From positions 1 to 40,987 of the forward strand of contig CALMIR010000150.1 of the NCBI GenBank assembly GCA_937864265.1: 40,987 bases of DNA. Direction: 5' to 3'. This stretch comes from an uncultured Saprospirales bacterium (GTDB lineage: Bacteria; Bacteroidota; Bacteroidia; Chitinophagales; Saprospiraceae). Under the pieces are notes generated by a model that worked only from the letters and a program-made list of their open reading frames with translations, did no database searches and had not been told where the DNA came from. Position numbers and translations under genes: made by a program. Below, piece after piece: positions 32,855 to 40,974 of this stretch. Numbering within the stretch: position 1 is the first letter of the stretch; the number at the start of each line of letters is the position of its first letter.

Positions 32855-33781
32855 ATGAAAAATCAACATAAAATTGGATTTATTCTGGCACTGTTATCGA
32901 TACTGGGCAGCACCTTGATGGCACAGACACCATCGGATGCCCTCATGATGAAGAAAAAAGAAATTTGTATTGCTGCCATGTACGAGCACAGTTGGTTCGA
33001 CGAATATTGGGAGGGCACTTACTTGAGACACAATGAGACCATAGCCACGGTAGATCGTCATATGGTGATGCCCATGGCCGCCATTGGTATTGTCGATAGG
33101 CTCAACCTGATTGTGGCTGCACCGTATGTCAAAACAGCATCCCGTGAGCCTAATGGCGGTAAATTTGAGGGTGCCAAAGGGTTTCAGGACCTCAGTTTGG
33201 CGCTGAAAGGCGAAATTTTCAATAAAGAAATGGGGAAAGGCAAGCTGGCATTACTCGGGACGGTGAGCTATTCCACGCCTATAACCAATTACCTGTCCGA
33301 TTATCGGCCATACAGCATTGGATTTGGTGCCAATGAATTGGGCGTTAGAGGTATCCTTCAATACCAACTCAACAGCGGCATCTATATTCGCGGCGCTTTG
33401 GCTTATTTGTTCCGTGGACAAACAAAAGCAGAAAGGGATTACTACTACAACAACGGCAGCTATTACACACCTTGGATGGATGTGCCAAGTGCCTGGAATT
33501 ATAATGCCGTTGCTGGAATCTGGCTTTTTGATTCTTCTTGGAAAATCGAAGCCAATTATATGGGCTTGGTATCTACCAGTGGCGACGACATTCGTGCTTA
33601 CAATGCCGCTCAGCCTACGAATAAGGTGGATATGGGCGTATTGGGGGTATCGAGCCAGTATTATTTCAAAAAGCTAAAAGGGCTAGGCTTACTGGCCTAC
33701 TATTCCGATACGCTCAGCGGCCGCAACGTGGGCAAATCCGCCCAATATGGAGTAGGTGTTACTTACCAGTTTAAGCTCTAA
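32855..33781 (+). CDS. Outer-membrane beta-barrel-like protein
   Basis: A 308-residue exported protein. A signal peptide (about 1-22, IGFILALLSILGSTLMAQ) is followed by alternating amphipathic strands rich in Tyr, Gly and Asn, ending in an aromatic-containing strand (YGVGVTYQFKL), as expected for a barrel in the outer membrane. Segments such as HMVMPMAAIGIVDRLNLIVA and GAKGFQDLSLALKGE resemble the 'transporter / phenol-degradation MetA-like' barrel families (weak). The start at 32855 is chosen over 32807 because it begins the signal peptide. The following lipoprotein gene begins 34 bases after its stop, so the two form a likely operon; the barrel could carry the haloperoxidase-like enzyme's substrate or product (inference). 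Confidence 0.8.
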   Translation: MKNQHKIGFILALLSILGSTLMAQTPSDALMMKKKEICIAAMYEHSWFDEYWEGTYLRHNETIATVDRHMVMPMAAIGIVDRLNLIVAAPYVKTASREPNGGKFEGAKGFQDLSLALKGEIFNKEMGKGKLALLGTVSYSTPITNYLSDYRPYSIGFGANELGVRGILQYQLNSGIYIRGALAYLFRGQTKAERDYYYNNGSYYTPWMDVPSAWNYNAVAGIWLFDSSWKIEANYMGLVSTSGDDIRAYNAAQPTNKVDMGVLGVSSQYYFKKLKGLGLLAYYSDTLSGRNVGKSAQYGVGVTYQFKL

Positions 33782-33815
33782 TGTTCCTTTCATCACAAAT
33801 TCAAAGACAACGAAC

Positions 33816-35363
33816 ATGAAAAATATAGTTTCCAAAATATTCGCATTTAGCCTACTGGTGATCAGTGTTTTTTTGAGCTCTTGCGAAAAAGACCTCCCAA
33901 CACAGGCCAATTACCTGGCTTATACCTATTCTAAAATTGATGAAAACGGCGGTAGCTGGACGCCCGTCTTGCTCTCATCCGCTGACCAAATAGCGATTCC
34001 TGTGCCTGAGGCTGTTGGCTCCAGTGCTTTTCAGGAAGAGTTGGCTTTTGTAAAATCAGAATCATCCAGCCTCAGCGGCGAACAATTGGATGCCGTTGAA
34101 TATTGGACAAATAACCCTGCTTTGCGCTGGAATGAAATAGCTTTGGAACTGATTGCCAAATACAATCTCATTCCAGGCCCCAATGCGGACGATACTTATA
34201 CTTTGCCCAATCCGGCCAACCCTGGGGAAGTTCCTTACTTTCCCTTCGCCCACCCGCCATATGCAGTCAGAGCTTTATCCTATTTGAGCGTAGCTCAATT
34301 TGATGGTTTGATCAGCGCGTGGCATTACAAGTATCTATACAATCGCCCTTCTCCAGGCTTGGCGGACAACTCCATTACGGCTGCTTATGTCGAAAACAAT
34401 ATTCCTTCTTATCCTTCCGACGGGGCTGTAATTGCGGCCGTTTCCAGGGATATTCTGTCCGTTATGTTTCCGCTAGAAAAAGACTATCTGGCAGAAAGGG
34501 CAGAAGAGCACATGTCTAGTTTGATATGGGCTGGAGCGAATGTAGAAAGCGATATCAGCGCCGGTGCATTCATAGGTGAAGAGGTTGCTAAAATAGCGCT
34601 TGCCAGAGCTTCTACCGACGGTATGAGCAAAGCGCAATGCCCCAAGCCCATTTCCGATTCGCTGCAGGCAGCTGCATTTGACCGCTTCGGCTGGAAATGG
34701 GAAAATATAGAAATTCCCGCTCGCCCAGTAGGGTTGACGCCTCTATTTGGGCAGGTCAAGTTGTGGAATGTACCCAACGTAGAAGTGGTGCGGCCTCCAG
34801 TGCCTCCCGCTCCAGGATCAGCAGAGTTTGAAGAAAGCGTTGTGGCGTTAAAAAATTATGCCGACAACATGACAGAGGAATGGCGGGCCATCGCCAATTA
34901 TTGGCAGGATGGATTGGGCACTTACACGCCTCCAGGCCATTGGAATCGCTACGCTAAGGAATATGCCATCAAGTACAAACTCAATCCTTTGCGGACGGTT
35001 CGCGTTTTTGCTTACTTGAACATGGCTATGATGGATGGTGGTATCAGTTGCTGGGATGCTAAATATTACTATCACTATCCGCGTCCTATCAATCTAATAC
35101 CAGGTTATAAGACGATAGCCGGTACACCAAACTTCCCCAGCTATACTTCCGGGCACAGCGTTTTCTCCGCTGCCGGGGCTGAGGTAATGACCTATATGTT
35201 CCCGGAAGAAGGTTCGCTTTTCCGAGACTATGCAGTAGAAGCCGCCATCTCGCGAGTGTATGGAGGCATCCACTGGATATTTGATGCCGAAGTAGGTACG
35301 ACTCAAGGTATTGAAGTAGCCAGTTATACGCTGGATGTAGCCAAGGCGGATGGTGCCGATTAA
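33816..35363 (+). CDS. Lipoprotein vanadium-dependent haloperoxidase / PAP2 phosphatase family, tandem-duplicated
   Basis: A 515-residue exported lipoprotein (lipobox LSSC, Cys 23). The C-terminal half has all active-site motifs of the PAP2/vanadium haloperoxidase superfamily: K416-x6-R423-P (KYYYHYPRP), PSYTSGH with S445 and H447, and SR-x5-H-x3-D with R480, H486 and D490. These bind vanadate (oxidising halides) or phosphate (a phosphatase). The N-terminal half is a clear relative (AVRALSYLSVAQFDGLISAW matches TVRVFAYLNMAMMDGGISCW; IPSYPSDGAV matches FPSYTSGHSV) but has lost the key residues: the RP motif is SP (179-180) and the His is Gly204. It probably serves as a structural half. It is encoded with the upstream barrel protein and followed by a strong terminator. 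Confidence 0.88.
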   Translation: MKNIVSKIFAFSLLVISVFLSSCEKDLPTQANYLAYTYSKIDENGGSWTPVLLSSADQIAIPVPEAVGSSAFQEELAFVKSESSSLSGEQLDAVEYWTNNPALRWNEIALELIAKYNLIPGPNADDTYTLPNPANPGEVPYFPFAHPPYAVRALSYLSVAQFDGLISAWHYKYLYNRPSPGLADNSITAAYVENNIPSYPSDGAVIAAVSRDILSVMFPLEKDYLAERAEEHMSSLIWAGANVESDISAGAFIGEEVAKIALARASTDGMSKAQCPKPISDSLQAAAFDRFGWKWENIEIPARPVGLTPLFGQVKLWNVPNVEVVRPPVPPAPGSAEFEESVVALKNYADNMTEEWRAIANYWQDGLGTYTPPGHWNRYAKEYAIKYKLNPLRTVRVFAYLNMAMMDGGISCWDAKYYYHYPRPINLIPGYKTIAGTPNFPSYTSGHSVFSAAGAEVMTYMFPEEGSLFRDYAVEAAISRVYGGIHWIFDAEVGTTQGIEVASYTLDVAKADGAD

Positions 35364-35393
35364 AGGCTTCTTATTGAACTAATCGTTAATAAT

Positions 35394-35436
35394 AAAAGGA
35401 GCAAAGCACTTCAATCAGCGCTTTGCTCCTTTTTTA
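35394..35436. terminator. Bidirectional rho-independent terminator
   Basis: AAAAGGAGCAAAGC (35394-35407) pairs exactly with GCTTTGCTCCTTTT (35420-35433), with Ts to 35436 and As before the stem. It sits between the convergent haloperoxidase-like and ScyD-like genes and serves both. Confidence 0.85.
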
Positions 35437-35459
35437 ATGCAAACTATTCCGCGTTTATG

Positions 35460-36761
35460 TTACTTCTCGACTTGGAGCAAGCCCGCTGAAACATACCCAT
35501 CCACCAATAAATGATAGAGGTAAGTTCCTGTTGGGACACCTTCTGTATTCCAACTGATCTGTTGCTCGCCCGCAAGTAGTGTGCCTGCATCAACAGATGC
35601 CACTCGTTGGCCGTGCATGTTGTAAATGTTGAGCTGCACGTCAGCGGTATTTTCCAAATCAAAACGGAAATTGGCCTGTGAAGCTGCTGGATTTGGAAAA
35701 ACAGTTGTCTGAATGCTTTTCAAGTTATTTTCGCGAGTGCCCGATGGCAAATCGTATTTGTAAATAAACCCGAATAGGTCGCTTACGTACAGATCGCCAG
35801 CTGCATCAAAAGTAAAGCTGGGGGCTAGTCCAATGAATCCATCTGCCAGCACTTCTTGGCTTCCATCTGAAAAAACTTTAATGACTTTGCCAGCACCCGG
35901 GAAAAAATTCAAGGTCGAATCGTTGATAAAACCAAACTGGCTGAATTGCAACACGCACAAATTGCTGTCGCGTGGGTCATAACCCATATCGGTCAGCAGG
36001 GTAAAGCCCGTTTGCCAGGGTGTCAGGTTGCCGTTGAGATCAACATCGTATATCGTGGCCGCGCCGTCCAGAAAAGGAAAGCCCGTAAGTTGGCAAACAT
36101 AATAACCACTGTGATCGCGCTTAGGTACAATATCCGTAGGCACGGCATCGGTTACTGGCGGGCCAACTGGCGTAGGATTGGAAACGCCTGGCAATTCAGC
36201 GAAAAAGCTCAATTGCTCGGTTGCCACTTCGTATTTCACGATGGCATCGGCACCAGCATCAGCAATGTACATATCCCCGTTTTCATCCCAGTAGATATTG
36301 TAGGGATTGCTCTGTGGTAAGCCCTGGTCATGCACAAAAGTACCAAACTTCATGGTTTGTTCTACGTCGGTCAAATCGAGGGGCGAACCAGGCGAATAGT
36401 CGCCCTTATCCACGATCAACAACGCTTCACCTTGCGGGTGTGGTCCTTCGCCAACCAATACAGCTACCTTGTTGTCGGGCAACTGCCAGGTACGGGTTGA
36501 TCCCGCAATTTCTCCAGTGGCAGGATTGAGGGCGCTGGGCAGACCTGTCATAAAAGTAGCTACACTACCATCAGGTGCAATAATGGACACTTTGCCATCG
36601 TCATTGCCGGCACCCGATTCGGTAACCCATACATTGCCATCAGCATCTACGTCCACACCGATAAGGCCGTTTACAAAACCTTGCCCTACGATAATAGGTT
36701 GTGCTTGAGTGAGGTTCAGAATGAATAAAAATGCGCTTGTCAGCGTAAAAAATTGCTTCAT
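35460..36761 (-). CDS. ScyD/ScyE-like secreted propeller protein with T9SS sorting tail
   Basis: A 433-residue secreted protein. The signal peptide (about 1-20, ending LTQAQ) is followed by an NHL/SMP-30-like propeller (about 22-340) with the ScyD/ScyE pattern: VNGLIGVDVDADGNVWVTES, GKVSIIAPDGSVATFMTGLP, NIYWDENGDMYIADAGADAI and FTFDAAGDLYVSDLFGFIYK. The last 80 or so residues (FPNPAASQANFRF to the final LLQVEK) are a type A T9SS C-terminal domain that directs export across the outer membrane. ScyD/ScyE-family proteins are named after cyanobacterial scytonemin genes, but in Bacteroidota the role is unknown. The gene lies 50 bases from the next upstream gene (36812-38437), on the same strand, so the two may be co-transcribed. 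Confidence 0.9.
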   Translation of the reverse strand: MKQFFTLTSAFLFILNLTQAQPIIVGQGFVNGLIGVDVDADGNVWVTESGAGNDDGKVSIIAPDGSVATFMTGLPSALNPATGEIAGSTRTWQLPDNKVAVLVGEGPHPQGEALLIVDKGDYSPGSPLDLTDVEQTMKFGTFVHDQGLPQSNPYNIYWDENGDMYIADAGADAIVKYEVATEQLSFFAELPGVSNPTPVGPPVTDAVPTDIVPKRDHSGYYVCQLTGFPFLDGAATIYDVDLNGNLTPWQTGFTLLTDMGYDPRDSNLCVLQFSQFGFINDSTLNFFPGAGKVIKVFSDGSQEVLADGFIGLAPSFTFDAAGDLYVSDLFGFIYKYDLPSGTRENNLKSIQTTVFPNPAASQANFRFDLENTADVQLNIYNMHGQRVASVDAGTLLAGEQQISWNTEGVPTGTYLYHLLVDGYVSAGLLQVEK

Positions 36762-36811
36762 TGTAAAAAGGTTTTAATGATAAAAAAAGGTTTATTAATG
36801 CTTTAAATAGC

Positions 36812-38437
36812 TTATCGAATGATAGCTATGCGCTTTGTTTCCACAAAAACGCCATCCACATTGGCCGTAAGCCAATACCAACCGGGAGGATATGCCTCAG
36901 CTTGCAGCCTCAGCTTGCTTGCACCTGCGGAAAACTGCCCGTACTTGTGTTGCCACACGATTTGCCCTTGGGCATTTTGTAGCACCAGCATCAAATCGCC
37001 GTTGCGGGGCAGTGTCAGTTGGATGTTCCAAACATCACTGGTTGGATTGGGAAAAACGGCCATGCCCAGGCCAGTGCGGCCATTCAGGGGGAGATCAGGG
37101 CTGGCACTTGGAACGTTTTTTTGTAAAAACACCCGGATGATGCGCGTACTGGCAGTGGTTTGATTGGCTACATTATTGATAAATGGGTTGGGTTGGTCGG
37201 GGGCAGTGACGATACCACCTACGATGTAACCCAGCAAAGTTTCGCCATCGGCCAATTCATCTAACTGAACGATACCTTCACTAAAAACAGGTATGTTGTG
37301 GGCCAAAAGAAACTCGGCACTCGAACCCGTATAAAAAGGCAATTCTGCATCAAATCCCACTTCTTCATAAGTGCCATCGGGAAGGCGGCTTACCCGGCTG
37401 GCTGTTCGCACAAAGGGAATCCGGTTATCTTTGATGAGGCTGTCGTTTTCATTCAGATAATACTGGCTCATACCGCCAAAAAAGAGGGTATGCATGCTAT
37501 TTTCGGCTTCGGCATAAAGCGGAACTTTGGCACAATGATAATTGGCCAAAAATTGGCTAAAATCGTTGACGGGGGCATGCCCCTCTGGGCTGATTTCGAT
37601 GATATTGAGAAAGGGCAGCAGTGCCAGGCCTGGTTGAAAGACTCCGGAAAAAGCGACCAAGCCAGCCTCACCGCTGGCAAAAATCTGGGGTATCAGATTG
37701 TAATCCCGGCGATGCAGGTTCAATTCATCTTTTATCTCGCTCTGGCGTTGGGGGCGCCAGCCTAAACTATCGGGTTCGAGGGTGAATTTTCGGATACCAT
37801 CCGTATAAAACTGAATATTGTTGGTGCCTGCATTAGAGGAGTATAAACCCTCGAACCGATGCCCTCCAACCAGGTAAAAAGTATCGTTCATGACCTGGAG
37901 CTGCCCGCCTGTCACCGCAAAAAAAGTATCGCGTACCTGCTGAAAACAGGGCATCAGAGGGGTGTCATCAATAACCGCCGATACTAGCTCGGGTACATCA
38001 ATTAAAGTAAGGTAGGGATAGGTGCGGTGATCCTGAATGACCTCGCTGCGGCCATACCCACCTGCGAATAGCAGTAAATCGCTCCATTGACAAAATTCCA
38101 TATTTGCACTGTGCAATTGCTCGCGTAGGGTATCGGGCAATTCAGCCAAGGCGCGTTGCCAAACCTGTCCGCTGGAAGGCTGTACCACATAAATGTGTTG
38201 GTTGGCGCTACCTGTATGGAAACCTCCATTCTTGGGGTGCAGCCCATCTTTGCGGCCACCAATCAGCAGCCACTTGTCTTCATATTGAGCCGCTGCGAAC
38301 GAATGCAGCCCGGGTAAACCTGAAAAAGTGATGGTGTCGAAATGGACATTCAGGGTAGTTTGTCCGATGGCGGTATGGGTGTAAAAAACGAATAAAACCA
38401 AGCTGAAACAAAGCCGGGCTAAAATGGATTTCTTCAT
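36812..38437 (-). CDS. Kelch-like secreted protein with T9SS sorting tail
   Basis: A 541-residue exported protein. A signal peptide (about 1-26, ARLCFSLVLFVFYTHTAIGQ) is followed by a kelch-type beta-propeller (about 30-420) with repeated 'GG + aromatic' blades such as KWLLIGGRKDG, LLLFAGGYGRSE, FYLVGGHRFEG and TLFFGGMSQYYL. It ends in a T9SS type A domain (about 460-541: VFPNPTSDVWNIQL, and AYPPGWYWLTANVDG). Kelch propellers bind proteins or glycans; the target is unknown. An alternative ATG 18 bases upstream (38455) would add six residues. The element TAGCTTTG at 38482-38489 is a likely promoter for this gene and the ScyD-like gene. Confidence 0.85.
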   Translation of the reverse strand: MKKSILARLCFSLVLFVFYTHTAIGQTTLNVHFDTITFSGLPGLHSFAAAQYEDKWLLIGGRKDGLHPKNGGFHTGSANQHIYVVQPSSGQVWQRALAELPDTLREQLHSANMEFCQWSDLLLFAGGYGRSEVIQDHRTYPYLTLIDVPELVSAVIDDTPLMPCFQQVRDTFFAVTGGQLQVMNDTFYLVGGHRFEGLYSSNAGTNNIQFYTDGIRKFTLEPDSLGWRPQRQSEIKDELNLHRRDYNLIPQIFASGEAGLVAFSGVFQPGLALLPFLNIIEISPEGHAPVNDFSQFLANYHCAKVPLYAEAENSMHTLFFGGMSQYYLNENDSLIKDNRIPFVRTASRVSRLPDGTYEEVGFDAELPFYTGSSAEFLLAHNIPVFSEGIVQLDELADGETLLGYIVGGIVTAPDQPNPFINNVANQTTASTRIIRVFLQKNVPSASPDLPLNGRTGLGMAVFPNPTSDVWNIQLTLPRNGDLMLVLQNAQGQIVWQHKYGQFSAGASKLRLQAEAYPPGWYWLTANVDGVFVETKRIAIIR

Positions 38438-38481
38438 TTTGAAATGATTGAACATGATATAAATTTCGTTTGATACATGGA

Positions 38482-38489
38482 CAAAGCTA
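38482..38489 (-). promoter_or_regulatory. TAnnTTTG -7 element for the two T9SS-cargo genes
   Basis: Reads TAGCTTTG on the - strand, 45 bases before the ATG at 38437. The rest of the 411-base gap 38438-38848 shows a small palindrome AGCACAA-AGC-TTGTGCT (38676-38692), a repeated TTGTCGCA nearby, and no ORF. Confidence 0.45.
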
Positions 38490-38813
38490 CAGCTTGGCCC
38501 TGTTCATAATTATGCTCAATGGCTGCTCAAAATCCTGAGATGCCGATGAATACCTAGCACACCGATCTCAAGCATTCAGCTACCAATAAGATAGTAATGC
38601 AAAACTAAAGCCTTGATAAAAAGCTTGTTATCACCGTTGTCGCAAGGGTTTGAAAAATTGTCGCACAAGCATGTAAGCACAAAGCTTGTGCTGATGCAGA
38701 ATAACTTTCAGGTTAATTGAAAATTGGGCAGGTAATGATGCCCATATACAAGGGTGGATAAAATTTGAGGCACAAATATAGACAAGCCATTCATTTTTCG
38801 CAATAATATGGTG

Positions 38814-38821
38814 TATATTTG
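38814..38821 (+). promoter_or_regulatory. TAnnTTTG -7 element of the Uma2 gene
   Basis: TATATTTG, 27 bases before the ATG at 38849. It overlaps the TTG that opens a longer frame, which argues for the ATG as the real start. Confidence 0.55.
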
Positions 38822-38848
38822 TTGAAGAAAATAACCATTTTATTGCTT

Positions 38849-39433
38849 ATGCCCATCACTTCGCTCGATCAACTTGACCCAAACGGCACCTACACTTACG
38901 CCGACTACTTGCGCTGGCAGTTTGAGGAGCGCGTGGAACTGTTGCGCGGAAAAATCCGCAAATTGGCTGCGCCTTCGATGAAGCATCAACGTGCCGTAAC
39001 CCGGCTTGTACGCACCATCGCTAATGCCTTGTGGAAAACACCCTGTCAGGTTTTTGTCGCCCCCTTCGACGTACGCTTGACCCGTACCCGCAATGATAAA
39101 GAAGTGACTACTGTCGTCCAACCCGACTTATCTGTCATCTGCGACCCCTCCAAATTGGACGATCGCGGCTGTAACGGTGCACCCGATCTGATCATCGAAA
39201 TCCTTTCGCCCGGCAATAGCCGTACCGAGATGAAAGACAAATTTGAACTCTATCAAGAGGCTGGTGTACTCGAATACTGGATCGTGTCGCCTATCGAGAA
39301 AACCATCCAGGTTTTCAAGTTAAATGAACAGGGCATTTACATCGGTTTCCAGCCCAAGGTGGAGGGCGATACAGCCACCACGCCGATTATTCCCAATCTG
39401 GCAATTGAAGTAACGGAGATTTTCGAAGATTGA
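38849..39433 (+). CDS. Uma2-family endonuclease-fold protein (DUF820)
   Basis: A 194-residue PD-(D/E)xK-fold protein of the Uma2 family. Seen in order: an N-terminal YTYADYLRWQFEERVELLRG (the family's 'Y...D.....RYELIDG'-like start), QPDLSVICDPSKLDDRGCNG with D93, PDLIIEILSPGNSRTEMKDK with E117 and a following Lys, and AGVLEYWIVSP. These match the metal- and DNA-binding core of restriction-like nucleases. The family is very abundant in cyanobacteria and Bacteroidota and its biological role remains unsettled; DNA cleavage is inferred from the fold only. Its nearest neighbours are a WG lipoprotein and the RAYT element. Confidence 0.9.
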   Translation: MPITSLDQLDPNGTYTYADYLRWQFEERVELLRGKIRKLAAPSMKHQRAVTRLVRTIANALWKTPCQVFVAPFDVRLTRTRNDKEVTTVVQPDLSVICDPSKLDDRGCNGAPDLIIEILSPGNSRTEMKDKFELYQEAGVLEYWIVSPIEKTIQVFKLNEQGIYIGFQPKVEGDTATTPIIPNLAIEVTEIFED

Positions 39434-39443
39434 GGCTTTTCTT

Positions 39444-39968
39444 TTAGTACGCGCTTATCTTTCCTTCTTTATCAATATACTGCCAAGTGTCGCTTTCCCA
39501 TACGCTGTGTTCACCGTCCTTTATGGTTTGGCATTGCTGGCTGACTTTTGCTTTGCCGTTTTCAAATGGATAAGCACAGTCGAATTGCGGTTCAATAACA
39601 ACGGCGTAGGTGTCGGCATCAGCATAGCCTATCTTGCCGTTTTGCACGATACGGAACAAACCCTCGGAAGGATAGTCCGGGCCGTTGTCGTAAGGGAATA
39701 CTTCATAAAGGACATTTTCCTGTCGGTCAATAACGACCCATTTTCCGTCATTATGGAGCAGTACGACGGCATGTGTTCGGAAGGTGTCCGTGAGACACAT
39801 GGCATATTTACCTGTGGGTATGACGGTTTCCCCGTTATCGTCGCGGTAGCCTGTTTGTCCTGTGTCAGGGTCTTCTACGAGTAGCCAGGGATTGGTGTCA
39901 GTATGCTCCGTCGAAGTCGGATGGGTACATGCCGTAAAGGCCAATGCAAGGAGGAGGAAGTATTTCAT
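39444..39968 (-). CDS. WG-repeat lipoprotein
   Basis: A 174-residue lipoprotein: signal with lipobox FTAC (Cys 14), a Thr/His-rich linker, then WG-type repeats (TGYRDDNGETVIPTGKYA, KWVVIDRQENVLYEV, KIGYADADTYAVVIEPQF, WQYIDKEGKISAY). It is a small cousin of the giant WG protein at 18.4-21.9 kb. It probably faces the periplasm or is anchored in the outer membrane. Its function is unknown. It converges with the Uma2 gene (10 bases between stops) and its start is 73 bases from the first REP-like palindrome. Confidence 0.85.
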   Translation of the reverse strand: MKYFLLLALAFTACTHPTSTEHTDTNPWLLVEDPDTGQTGYRDDNGETVIPTGKYAMCLTDTFRTHAVVLLHNDGKWVVIDRQENVLYEVFPYDNGPDYPSEGLFRIVQNGKIGYADADTYAVVIEPQFDCAYPFENGKAKVSQQCQTIKDGEHSVWESDTWQYIDKEGKISAY

Positions 39969-40040
39969 GTTTTTTTAGCCATTTGTTTTTTCGCTGGTCG
40001 AATGTACGGATTTTATTTGGCAATAGAAGTTTTCCAGAAA

Positions 40041-40115
40041 GTTACGGGGGCACTCGAAAGTGACCCCGTAACTCAGGGCAAAAGTTACGGGGGCGCTCGA
40101 AAGTGACCCCGTAAC
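40041..40115 (+). repeat. Pair of REP-like palindromes downstream of the RAYT gene
   Basis: Two 32-base palindromes (40041-40072 and 40084-40115), each of the form GTTACGGGG...CCCCGTAAC with core GGGGC(A/G)CTCGAAAGTGACCCC, separated by TCAGGGCAAAA. The second ends 7 bases before the RAYT stop codon. Same orientation as the pair at 40906-40974. Confidence 0.88.
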
Positions 40116-40122
40116 AGAGGGT

Positions 40123-40791
40123 TCAAAGATATTTCAACATCCGTCGTCCCATTTCTAGATTGCACAGAGATTCTTTTCGCAACCCTGCATAATCCTTGGC
40201 CGAAGACCACTCGTAATCAATAGCTTTCTTCACTAGATTGGCTTCTACCGCATTTTCGTGGATATACCACATAAGCCGATACCCATAGTCGGTACCGGGC
40301 GAAAAGTGCCAGTCAGGGCTTTTATTTTTTTCCAAAGTGACAAATTCGTCGATCCAACCGTCTTTTGCTTTGCTTTTTTCTCTGAACAGGCTGCCCGACC
40401 AGCCCTTCTCTTTGTTGATGGCACGGGTATATCCTTTCAGCAAATCGCCGATGGCATCGTTCAAGGTAATCAGGCTTTCCCCATCCTCAGTCCAGTTACT
40501 CGTATTGTCTAGAGGGCGCGCTTTATGGCCATATTTTTCCAACCGCCGCTGAAATTCGACGGCATTTACATGTGCCCGCAATACTTTTCTTTTAATGGTT
40601 TCCTCTTTTACAAAAAATTGCCAGTGGAAATGATTGGGCATCAGGCACCAAGCTATCAGGTCTCCGAAGGGTAGTAGGTAGGCGCGCATTTTCCATAGAA
40701 AATACTGGTAGTTTTCATCGGTGAAAAATACTTGGCGATGGTTGTTCCCTTGGTTGTAAATATGGAACATCTGGTTGGCGTAGAATTGCAT
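40123..40791 (-). CDS. REP-associated tyrosine transposase (RAYT; Y1/IS200-like HUH nuclease)
   Basis: A 222-residue single-strand DNA transposase. Near the N-terminus are FHIYNQGNNHRQVFFTDEN and, on the second strand, MPNHFHW with the HUH pair H54/H56 that binds metal; the nucleophilic Tyr is probably Y121 in GYTRAINKEKGWSGSLFREK, a stretch typical of RAYTs. The family normally recognises and processes REP palindromes but is domesticated rather than an ordinary insertion sequence. Here the gene is flanked by REP-like palindromes on both sides, supporting that assignment. The length is normal and no frame damage is visible, so it is probably active. The C-terminal part (about 150-222) is alpha-helical and basic. 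Confidence 0.9.
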   Translation of the reverse strand: MQFYANQMFHIYNQGNNHRQVFFTDENYQYFLWKMRAYLLPFGDLIAWCLMPNHFHWQFFVKEETIKRKVLRAHVNAVEFQRRLEKYGHKARPLDNTSNWTEDGESLITLNDAIGDLLKGYTRAINKEKGWSGSLFREKSKAKDGWIDEFVTLEKNKSPDWHFSPGTDYGYRLMWYIHENAVEANLVKKAIDYEWSSAKDYAGLRKESLCNLEMGRRMLKYL

Positions 40792-40803
40792 GGTTTTCTC
40801 TTT

Positions 40804-40836
40804 ATTGAGCGGGTCACTTCGAGTGCCCCGCTCAAT
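40804..40836 (-). repeat. REP-like palindrome with variant outer stem, upstream of RAYT
   Basis: ATTGAGCGGG (40804-40813) pairs exactly with CCCGCTCAAT (40827-40836). The core GGGTCACTTCGAGTGCCCC is the reverse complement of the core in the other four palindromes, but the outer arms are different. It lies 13 bases upstream of the RAYT start codon. Confidence 0.8.
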
Positions 40837-40905
40837 TCAATTTTCTTATGCAATATTGGAAAACGGTCGGGTAAAAACAAGTGTCAGCACTGATTTATGA
40901 TTTAA

Positions 40906-40974
40906 GTTACGGGGGCACTCGAAGTGACCCCGTCAGGGCAAAAGTTACGGGGGCACTCGAAGTGACCCCGTAAC
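40906..40974 (+). repeat. Pair of REP-like palindromes at the window end
   Basis: Palindromes at 40906-40933 (lacking the last AAC) and 40944-40974 share core GGGGGCACTCGAAGTGACCCC and are followed by the same spacer (TCAGGGCAAAA) seen near 40073. The spacer motif recurs at the very end of the window, so the array probably continues beyond it. Confidence 0.85.

Noticed and set aside
40041-40974. CRISPR array, suggested by the repeated palindromes
   Set aside because: Only two close repeats on each side with an 11-base identical spacer and a transposase between; no unique spacers and no cas genes.
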